A DNA stretch of 64,000 nt from Rhodopseudomonas palustris (lineage in GTDB: Bacteria > Pseudomonadota > Alphaproteobacteria > Rhizobiales > Xanthobacteraceae), in NCBI RefSeq assembly GCF_003226555.1, contig NZ_QKQS01000023.1, positions 563,263 through 627,262 of the forward strand, written 5' to 3'. Every line of letters starts with the position of its first letter. Within the stretch, counting starts at the first letter, position 1. A program made the position numbers and the translations under genes. A model generated the notes under the pieces. The model was not told the origin of the DNA and did not search any database. It saw nothing but the letters and a program-made list of their open reading frames with translations. Below, piece by piece: positions 56,475-64,000 of the stretch.

Positions 56475-57295
56475 CGCGGCATGGTCTCCCTGTTCCAGGC
56501 GTTGTAGTCGGGCGAGCCCTCGACCCGGACCTCGCCGGTGTAGCCGAACTCGACCATGTGGACGGTGACGTAATCGTCGCCGAAGAACACCACGCCGTAG
56601 GATTCCGGCAGGTCCGACGCACTCAGCATCCGGTGCTCGGAGAACAGCGGATAGCTGGCATGGTTGGTGCCGCGCAGCGAGCTGACCGGCACGCCGGCCA
56701 CCGAGCCGGCCAGCGGCAGATGGCAGTGGCCGAAGAAGATGTGGCGGATGCGGTCGCGGTGCCGGCCGACGATCCGGCGGAATGCGGCGTCGTCGAGCAG
56801 CCGGATCTGATCCATCGGGCCGAGATGCGTCGGCATCGGATTGTGATGCATGAACAGCAGGAACGGACCGGGATGTTCGGCGAGTTGCCGGGTCAGCCAC
56901 GCCCTGCGCGTCTCGCAATAGCGGCCCGCATGGGTGCCGGCTTCGGCGGTGTCGAGCAGCAGGCAGCGGCCGGCCGGGGTATCGACCACAGCCTGCACTA
57001 GGCCGTGCTCGTCGGCGCATTCCGGAAACACGCTCAGGAAATTCTCGCGGCGATCGTGATTGCCGATGCACAGCCGCACCGGGATCGGAAACGCGTCGAT
57101 CTGCGCTTTGAGCCAGCGATAGTCGTCGGCATCTCCCCAGTCCGACAGATCGCCGGTGATCACCATCAGTTCGGCATCGTGATGGTCGCGCAGGATATGG
57201 GTGAGCGCCCGTTCGAAATTGAGTCGCGGATTGCGGCCGCCGATCGTCGCGCCCGGCGTGGTGAGATGGATGTCGCTGAGATGGATCAGTTTCAT
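56471..57295 (-). CDS. Class III phosphoesterase (GpdQ/CpdA-like), first tandem copy
   Basis: 274 residues from ATG 57295, the same length as its downstream neighbour. Ligands: LSDIHL, ITGDLSDWG, IGNHDRR, FMHHNPMP, FGHCHLPL. All predicted metal ligands are kept. The two proteins share layout but differ widely in sequence, so this is an old duplication with probably distinct substrates. It follows the solute-binding protein gene by 64 bases. Confidence 0.87.
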   Translation of the reverse strand: MKLIHLSDIHLTTPGATIGGRNPRLNFERALTHILRDHHDAELMVITGDLSDWGDADDYRWLKAQIDAFPIPVRLCIGNHDRRENFLSVFPECADEHGLVQAVVDTPAGRCLLLDTAEAGTHAGRYCETRRAWLTRQLAEHPGPFLLFMHHNPMPTHLGPMDQIRLLDDAAFRRIVGRHRDRIRHIFFGHCHLPLAGSVAGVPVSSLRGTNHASYPLFSEHRMLSASDLPESYGVVFFGDDYVTVHMVEFGYTGEVRVEGSPDYNAWNRETMPR

Positions 57296-57359
57296 GGCCC
57301 GCTCCAAAACGTGACGTGACGGAGCGCCGGCGGCGCCCCGTCACGCGTGGGTTCGTGCG

Positions 57360-58640
57360 TTACTTGGCGGCGCCGACGGTCTTCGGCAGCAGGGCCTGGA
57401 CGTCCTTGGTCATGTCGGCGAGCACCGCGTCCGGCTCCTTGGCACGCGCGCCGGAGACGATCGAGTTGAGGTGGTCCTTGATCACGTCGGTGATCTTCAG
57501 GCCGTTGTCGCCGGGGAACGCATACCACTTGGTTAGCAGGCCGAGCTGGCTGACGGCGGTGTAGTTGTTCGGGTTCTTCTGGTAGAAGTCCTTCAGATAG
57601 ACGTCGTTGGCGACCTTGTTGGGCGGCATGTAGCCGGTGGTCTCCGCCATGATCGCCGCGCCCTTCGGGCCGGTCCAGAACTTCACCACTTCCCAGGCGG
57701 CGTCGCGCTTGGCCTTGTCCTTGGCGGTGATCAGCACGACGTTGCCGCCGGCCGGAAGCCGGCCGTTCGGCTTGACGACGTCCGGGAACGCGATGGTCTT
57801 GAGCGCAAACTTGCCGCCGATCATGTCGGTGGTCTTCTTCAGGTCGGAGGTCGAGGTGATGTGGATCCCGGTCTTGCCGGCCGCGAAGGTGGCGCGCATC
57901 GACGGCTGATCGAGATTCGGCATGCCGCCCTCGGTGACCAGGCGGGCGATGGTGCGCATCGCGAACTGGCCTTCGGCGCCGTCGAACGCCACCTTGGTCT
58001 CGTCGGCATTGAGCATGGTGCCGCCGCGCGCGAACACCGGCGCCTGCCACAGCCAGTTGCCGGTGATGTCCCAGGCGTAGGTGATGCCGTTGGTGTCGGA
58101 TCCGAGCGCCTTGACCTTCTTGGCCAGATCCAACAGGCCGTCCCAGGTGGTCGGCAGGTTGTTCACATCGCCGCCGGCCGTTTTCACCAGGTCGAGATTG
58201 ACGTAGACGATCGGCAGCGAGATCGCGAACGGCAGCGCATAGACTTTGCCGCTGGCGGTGCCGATATCGTACATTGCCTGGTGGAAGCCCTGCTTGTCGA
58301 AGTCCTTCTCGGCCGCGATGTAGCCGTCGAGCGGCGCCGGGATGTTCTTGTCGACCAGCACGCGGATGCGGTTCAGGCCCTGGAAGGTGACGTCGGGCAG
58401 CTGATTGGTCACCGCCTCGCGCAGCACCTTCTGGGTGGCTTCTTCGTACGACTCGTAAGGCGCACGGAAGCTGACCTTGATCTCCGGATGCACCTTGGCG
58501 AATTCTTCGGCGATCCGCTTGTGGGTCTCGGTGAACAGCTCCGGATACGGGAACTGCAGCACCACTTCGGTCTGCTGCTGGGCGTGGGCGATGCCCGCAA
58601 CCAGCGTCATCGCGGCTGCGGCGATCCATCTCTTCAGCAT
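57360..58640 (-). CDS. Ugp-like ABC transporter substrate-binding protein
   Basis: Periplasmic binding protein of the extracellular-solute-binding type (SBP_bac_1/8), 426 residues. Signal peptide MLKRWIAAAAMTLVAGIAHAQ; then FPYPELFTETHKRIAEEF, LPFAISLPIVYVNLDL, TTWDGLLDLAKKVKALG and WEVVKFWTGPKGAAIMAETTGYMPP. The operon context (ATPase, two permeases, two phosphoesterases) points to sn-glycerol-3-phosphate or glycerophosphodiesters, although a sugar ligand is possible. Confidence 0.88.
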   Translation of the reverse strand: MLKRWIAAAAMTLVAGIAHAQQQTEVVLQFPYPELFTETHKRIAEEFAKVHPEIKVSFRAPYESYEEATQKVLREAVTNQLPDVTFQGLNRIRVLVDKNIPAPLDGYIAAEKDFDKQGFHQAMYDIGTASGKVYALPFAISLPIVYVNLDLVKTAGGDVNNLPTTWDGLLDLAKKVKALGSDTNGITYAWDITGNWLWQAPVFARGGTMLNADETKVAFDGAEGQFAMRTIARLVTEGGMPNLDQPSMRATFAAGKTGIHITSTSDLKKTTDMIGGKFALKTIAFPDVVKPNGRLPAGGNVVLITAKDKAKRDAAWEVVKFWTGPKGAAIMAETTGYMPPNKVANDVYLKDFYQKNPNNYTAVSQLGLLTKWYAFPGDNGLKITDVIKDHLNSIVSGARAKEPDAVLADMTKDVQALLPKTVGAAK

Positions 58641-58668
58641 GTCGATCTCCTGTTTGGGTTAGGCTGAC

Positions 58669-59505
58669 TTACTTGAGGCCGGTCAGAGTGATGCCTTCGA
58701 TGAAGCGGCGCTGCGCGAGCAGGAAGGCGACGACGAGCGGGGTGATGATCACGATCGCGGCCGCCATCAGCGGGCCGTAGCTGGTGCCCGCTTCGGCATT
58801 GCGGAAATGCGCGACCGCGAGCGGCGGCGTGTAATATTGCTGGCTGTTGAGCACGATCAGCGGCCAGAAGTAGTCGTTCCAGTGCGCCACCACCGAGAAG
58901 ATGCCGAACGCAGTGACGGCGGGGATCGCGGTCGGCAGCATCACCCGCCAGACGATGGCGAACTCCGACATCCCGTCCATCCGCGCGGCGTCGAGCAGAT
59001 CGTCCGGCACGGTCATGAAGAACTGCCGCATCAGGAAGATGCCGAACACCGAGATGGTGAACGGCAGCACCAGCGCCGCGTAGCTGTCGAGTGCACCGAG
59101 CTGGTGCAGCAGCAGGAACACCGGAATCGCGGTCGCCTGCGGCGGGATCAGGATGCCGAACAGAACCAGCGCGAACAGTGCCTTGCGCCCGACGAAGCGC
59201 AGCTTGGCCAGTGCATAGGCGGCCGGCAGCGCGACCAGCAGCTGGCAGGTGAAGATCGCCACGGTGACGATCACGCCGTTGAGCAGGAAGCGGCCGAGAT
59301 CGGCCTTGCCGAAGGCGATGCGCAAATTCTCCCACAACGCGAAATGATGCGGGATCAGATGCAGGTCGCTGGAGTAGATCTCGTCCGGCGGCTTCGACGC
59401 GGTCGAGATCATCCAGATGAACGGCGTCAGCATCAACACGGCACCGAGCATCAACACGGTGTGGCGGAGACCGGAGCGGATCAGGCTTGGTCGCGCGGCG
59501 CTCAT
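58669..59505 (-). CDS. ABC transporter permease (UgpE type)
   Basis: Inner-membrane permease of 278 residues from ATG 59505, overlapping the upstream permease stop (ATGA). Six TM segments, including LMLGAVLMLTPFIWMIST and an EAA loop DAARMDGMSEFAIVWRVMLP. C-terminus FIEGITLTGLK is the usual end of sugar/G3P permeases. Confidence 0.9.
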   Translation of the reverse strand: MSAARPSLIRSGLRHTVLMLGAVLMLTPFIWMISTASKPPDEIYSSDLHLIPHHFALWENLRIAFGKADLGRFLLNGVIVTVAIFTCQLLVALPAAYALAKLRFVGRKALFALVLFGILIPPQATAIPVFLLLHQLGALDSYAALVLPFTISVFGIFLMRQFFMTVPDDLLDAARMDGMSEFAIVWRVMLPTAIPAVTAFGIFSVVAHWNDYFWPLIVLNSQQYYTPPLAVAHFRNAEAGTSYGPLMAAAIVIITPLVVAFLLAQRRFIEGITLTGLK

Positions 59506-60438
59506 GCGTAATGCACCTGCTTGGCGGCGAGCCGCGATTTCACCAAAGTCAGCAGCAGCACCAGGCCGAGGAACACCACGGTCACCGCGGCGGCATAGCC
59601 GGAGCGGAAGAACTCGAAGCCTTCCATGTACATGGTGTGGATCAGCACCTCGGTCGATTTCGACGGTCCGCCCTTGGTGAGGACGTGGACGGTGTCGAAC
59701 ACCTGAAACGACCGGATGCCGGTGATCACCACCACGAACAGCGTCACCGGCCCGAGCATCGGCCAGGTCACCAGCCGGAATCGCGACCACGCGCTGGCCG
59801 CGCCGTCGATCTCGGCGGCGTCATAGAGATGCTTGGGGATCGACATCAGCCCGGCCAGGAACAGCACCATGTTGAAGCCGACCGCCTGCCAGATCCCGAT
59901 CGCGCACAGCGCGTACAGCGCGGTGCCGCGGTCCTGCAGCCACGGATGCGGGGCGAGGCCGACCATCTTGATCAGCCCGTTCACCAGACCGAACTGCGGA
60001 TGCAGCATGAACTCCCACACGATCGCCATCGCGATCAGGGTCGCCATCACCGGCAGGAAGTAGATGGTGCGATAGAAGCTGCGGAGGCGCGTGCCGCTCT
60101 CGATCAGCATCGCGACGCCGAGGCCGAGCGCGACCGAGCCCGGCACCACGATCACCGCGTAGGTCAGCGTATTGGTGAGCGAGACCCAGAACACCCGGTC
60201 GGCGAACAGCTGCTGATAATTGGCCAATCCGATCCAGCCGAACGACGGCGCGCCGAGCTGATAGTCGGTGAACGACAGCGCCACCACCCCGGCGAGCGGG
60301 CCGATCAGCATCAGCAGCATCAGGGTGAATGCCGGGGCGACCAGGCCGTAGGCGATGGTGCCGCGGCGGCTGGCGTGCGGCCGCACCGCGACGGGCGCAT
60401 CGGCGAGCTCGTCGAGATCGCGCAGCGTGACGGCGGCG

Positions 60439-60446
<8 letters not shown>
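59502..60446 (-). CDS. ABC transporter permease (UgpA type)
   Basis: Inner-membrane permease, 314 residues, partner of the UgpE-type protein. Cytoplasmic N-tail of about 30 residues, then TM1 (GLVAPAFTLMLLMLIGPLAG), LSFTDYQLGAPSFGW, FLPVMATLIAMAIVW, EAA loop DAAEIDGAASAWSRFRLVTWP, and a final TM. It overlaps the ATPase gene by 8 bases. Confidence 0.9.
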
Positions 60447-61593
<1,147 letters not shown>

Positions 61594-61720
61594 CACCTGT
61601 CCCCTGGCCTCGTTGCGATGCGGCACAGGGTTACGGGCAGCGTCTGACAGTCACATAACGGTCAGCAGCTTGGCTTATGACGCTCACGAGGTTTCCTGGT
61701 GATGCGGAGCGGCCGGCCCA

Positions 61721-62599
61721 ATGGCTCTGACTTCGGCGCGGATTCGCGCCGTCAACGCAGTGTTCGATGCCGGCAGTTTTGCAGCTGCGGCGCGGCGGAT
61801 CGGCGTTTCTCAATCGGCGGTGGCACAATCGGTGCGCGAACTCGAAACCGAGTTCGGCGTCACGCTGTTCGAGCGCCACGGCGCCAACCTGATCCCGACC
61901 TCGCTGTGCCGCCAGCTCTACGGCACCACCAGCCGGATGCAGGCGATCGAAACCGACGCGCTGTCGATCCTGTCACAGCGAGAAGAACTGGCCGGCGGCG
62001 AACTCCGCGTCGGGCTCGGCAACTCGATGCCCGGCATGGCGCTGATCGCGACCTTCAAGCAGATGTACCCTAAGGTGCAGGTGGCGATCGAAATCGGAAG
62101 CTGGTCGGCGATCGTCGCCGCCGTGGTCGATCAGCGCGTCGACATCGGCGTACTGCCGGACGTGCCGGCCGACCGGCGCTTCCGCCGCGAGATCTGCCTT
62201 GAACAACGCGTGGTGGCGCTATGCCATCCAAACCATCCGCTGAAGAAGAAACCGCAGCTCTCGATCACCGAGCTGATGCGCTATCCGCTGGTGTTCCGCA
62301 CCCGCGATTCCTCGACCCAACGGGCGGTCGACCGCGCGTTCCGCGCCGCCGGCCTGCGACCGGTGCCGTCGATCGTGGTCAACACCCGCGAAGGCATGCT
62401 GGAGGCGGTCGCCAATCATCTCGGCGTCGGCTTCATGTGGGAGCACGGCTCCAGCCGCGTCGACCGTATCGCCAAGGTGCCGATCGCCGAACTCGACGCC
62501 GAATCCCCGGAGTGCATCTTCGCGCTGGCCGGCAAGAAGGGGCGGCTGGTCGAGTTGTTCTTCCTCGCCAACGGCGCCCACTCGCCGCCGCGCGAGTGA
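61721..62599 (+). CDS. LysR-family transcriptional regulator
   Basis: 292 residues. N-terminal HTH: ARIRAVNAVFDAGSFAAAARRIGVSQSAVAQSVRELE, then the substrate-binding domain (LRVGLGNSMPG, IGVLPDVPA). It is divergent from the Ugp-like operon across a 127-base gap. That gap holds an imperfect inverted element around GTCACATAA (near 61650) and TTATGAC (near 61676), a possible LysR box. It is likely to control the ugp-phosphoesterase operon; the effector is unknown. Confidence 0.9.
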   Translation: MALTSARIRAVNAVFDAGSFAAAARRIGVSQSAVAQSVRELETEFGVTLFERHGANLIPTSLCRQLYGTTSRMQAIETDALSILSQREELAGGELRVGLGNSMPGMALIATFKQMYPKVQVAIEIGSWSAIVAAVVDQRVDIGVLPDVPADRRFRREICLEQRVVALCHPNHPLKKKPQLSITELMRYPLVFRTRDSSTQRAVDRAFRAAGLRPVPSIVVNTREGMLEAVANHLGVGFMWEHGSSRVDRIAKVPIAELDAESPECIFALAGKKGRLVELFFLANGAHSPPRE

Positions 62600-62615
62600 G
62601 ACGGCGGCGGCGGCG

Positions 62616-63314
62616 TCACCGGCCGGTCAATGCGGACACGAAGGTCCGCACCACGTCACTGGCGGGATGGTGCGCGATCTCGGCCGGTGTACCGGTTTGC
62701 TCGATGAGTCCCGCCGACAGGATGGCGAGGCGATCGCATTGCATTGCCTCCGGGCCGTCATGGGTGACGATCAGCATCGTCAGGCTGCTGCGCGCATGGA
62801 TGTCCCGCACGATCCGCCACAGCTCGGCCCGCACCAGCGCGTCGAGCGCACTGAACGGCTCGTCGCAGAGGAGCAGATCCGGCTCGATCACCAGCGCCCG
62901 CGCGAGCGCCACCCGCTGCCGCATCCCGCCGGAGAGCTGGCGCGGATATTTTCGGGCATCGTCGCCGGAGAGGCCGACATTCGCGAGCATCGCCCGTGCG
63001 CGGTCGCGGCGCTCACTTCGGCGAAGGCCGAGCGCGATCAGCGGAAACGCCACATTGTCGAGCGCGCTGCGCCACGGCAGCAGCGCAGGGTCCTGAAACA
63101 CCATGCCGAGTCGCGTGCTGCGGCGCTGCACGACGCCGGCGTCCGGCCTCAATAAACCGGCGGCGAGCGCCATCAAGGTACTCTTGCCGCTTCCGGACGG
63201 TCCCATCACGGCGGTGATCGAGCCTGCTTCGACGTCGAAATCGATACCGCGAAGCACCGGTGCGACCTGATAGCCGAACTGCACCCCGCGGAACTGCAGC
63301 AGCGGCTCGCTCAT
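62616..63314 (-). CDS. ABC transporter ATP-binding protein (SsuB/TauB/NrtD type)
   Basis: ATPase of 232 residues. Walker A GPSGSGKST, Q-loop MVFQDPALLPWRSALDN, signature LSGGMRQR, Walker B LLLCDEPFSALD, and the H-loop THDGPEAM. Such ATPases serve nitrate, sulfonate, taurine or thiamine-precursor importers. Starts inside the upstream permease stop (ATGA). The binding protein is not in the window. Confidence 0.9.
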   Translation of the reverse strand: MSEPLLQFRGVQFGYQVAPVLRGIDFDVEAGSITAVMGPSGSGKSTLMALAAGLLRPDAGVVQRRSTRLGMVFQDPALLPWRSALDNVAFPLIALGLRRSERRDRARAMLANVGLSGDDARKYPRQLSGGMRQRVALARALVIEPDLLLCDEPFSALDALVRAELWRIVRDIHARSSLTMLIVTHDGPEAMQCDRLAILSAGLIEQTGTPAEIAHHPASDVVRTFVSALTGR

Positions 63315-64000
63315 CGGCCGCCGCTCCGTTCGTCGTCGCGCCACAGCCACAGCCGGTGCTGCAGCCGCTGCAGCACGCCGGCATCGACCACGATCAGCAC
63401 GCCGACCACGACCACCACCCAGGCCATGGTCTCGGCGGTGTCGACATGGGCGCGCGCGGTGGCGAGGCCATCGCCGATCCCGCCGGCGCCGGCGAGCAGC
63501 TCGGCCATTACCGCCACCTTCCAGGACATCGCCAGCGTGGTCACCAGCGCCGGAAACAGATGGCTCAGCAGTTGCGGCCCATACACTTCGGTCAGCCGCG
63601 CCGACAGTGGCACTTGGTACACCCGCGCCATCCGGGCCAACGTGCCGTCGAGACTGCGCACGCCTTCGAGCGCTGCGGCGAACAGCATCGGCCCGATGGC
63701 GGCCGCGACCGTCACCACCACCGCCCAGCGCCCGCCGAACCAGAGCAGCGCCATCACCACCCAGGCGATCGCCGGCACCCCGAGCAGAATGATCGCAACC
63801 GGCTGCAGCGCGCGCTGCGCCTCTTCGCGCAGGCCGGCGAGCATCCCGGCACAGCAGCCGATCAGCACGCCGATCAGCCAGCCAAGCCCGGCATTGCCGG
63901 CGGTCTCGGCGAGCGCCGGCCCGACCTGGCCGGCACGGATCATCCGCCACAGCGTAGCCGCGGTGTCACCGAGGCTGGGCAGCACCAGCGGTCCATAGGC
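63311..64000 (-). CDS. ABC transporter permease (SsuC/TauC type), 5' end outside window
   Basis: At least 229 residues. The frame is open to the window edge, so the true start is beyond 64000. Seen: LVLPSLGDTAATLWRMI near the edge, then GWLIGVLIGCCAGMLAG, PAIAWVVMALLWFGG, the EAA-like loop LARMARVYQVPLSARLTEVYGPQL, and a long hydrophobic end (AWVVVVVGVLIVVDAGVLQRL). Typical of nitrate/sulfonate/taurine permeases. Confidence 0.87.
   Translation of the reverse strand, partial: AYGPLVLPSLGDTAATLWRMIRAGQVGPALAETAGNAGLGWLIGVLIGCCAGMLAGLREEAQRALQPVAIILLGVPAIAWVVMALLWFGGRWAVVVTVAAAIGPMLFAAALEGVRSLDGTLARMARVYQVPLSARLTEVYGPQLLSHLFPALVTTLAMSWKVAVMAELLAGAGGIGDGLATARAHVDTAETMAWVVVVVGVLIVVDAGVLQRLQHRLWLWRDDERSGGR

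Overview
This window is GC-rich and densely coded. It looks like chromosome of an alphaproteobacterium close to Rhodopseudomonas/Bradyrhizobium (Nitrobacteraceae), most likely Rhodopseudomonas palustris. The grounds are a DivL-type pseudo-kinase next to tsaE, the coaBC-dut and ubiE-ubiB cluster next to mutM, many solute-binding proteins, a phasin, and a biliverdin-type bacteriophytochrome. The species name is inferred, not proven. I saw no rRNA, tRNA, CRISPR array, integrase or intact insertion sequence.

Region 1 (1-9.1 kb) is housekeeping. The minus strand carries tsaE (cut by the window edge), a DivL-like kinase with Tyr in place of the phosphoacceptor His, dut, coaBC with an N-terminal ribbon-helix-helix domain, ubiB and ubiE. 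The plus strand carries a small VOC protein and mutM. After mutM come a promoter/terminator pair that may define a small RNA, and a frameshifted gene (9143-9666).

Region 2 (9.7-18 kb) is mixed: a secreted protein with a degenerate trypsin-like domain, a MoeB/ThiF-type enzyme, an MFS exporter, a phasin, small secreted or membrane proteins, an 800-bp stretch without a supported gene, a PepSY membrane protein and an orphan FlgC-like protein.

Region 3 (18-28 kb) is one long minus-strand operon: amidohydrolase, CobW-type GTPase, then a five-gene peptide ABC transporter. A MocR/PdxR regulator is divergent from it. Region 4 (28-38.3 kb) is catabolic: solute-binding protein, zinc alcohol dehydrogenase, a ThDP enzyme resembling benzaldehyde lyase, and an SDR, with a divergent TetR regulator and a perfect 16-bp palindrome between. 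Next come an aldehyde dehydrogenase/TauE-type exporter pair and a SnoaL/FAD-oxidase pair.

Region 5 (38.4-47 kb) has a small membrane protein and a complete kdp potassium-uptake operon with its KdpDE sensor pair, including two tiny membrane peptides. Region 6 (47-51.6 kb) is the dTDP-L-rhamnose pathway (rfbBCDA) plus a glycosyltransferase-like protein.

Region 7 (51.6-55.6 kb) is the most striking. A bacteriophytochrome keeps its biliverdin Cys and ATP-binding domain but has lost the phosphoacceptor His. Its stop overlaps the start of a two-TM, two-RCK potassium-channel-like protein. I propose this pair as a candidate light-linked ion-conductance module.

Region 8 (55.6-64 kb) is a Ugp-type ABC transporter operon ending in two tandem class III phosphoesterases (a likely glycerophosphodiester system), with a divergent LysR regulator, then part of an SsuBC/TauBC-type transporter cut by the window end.
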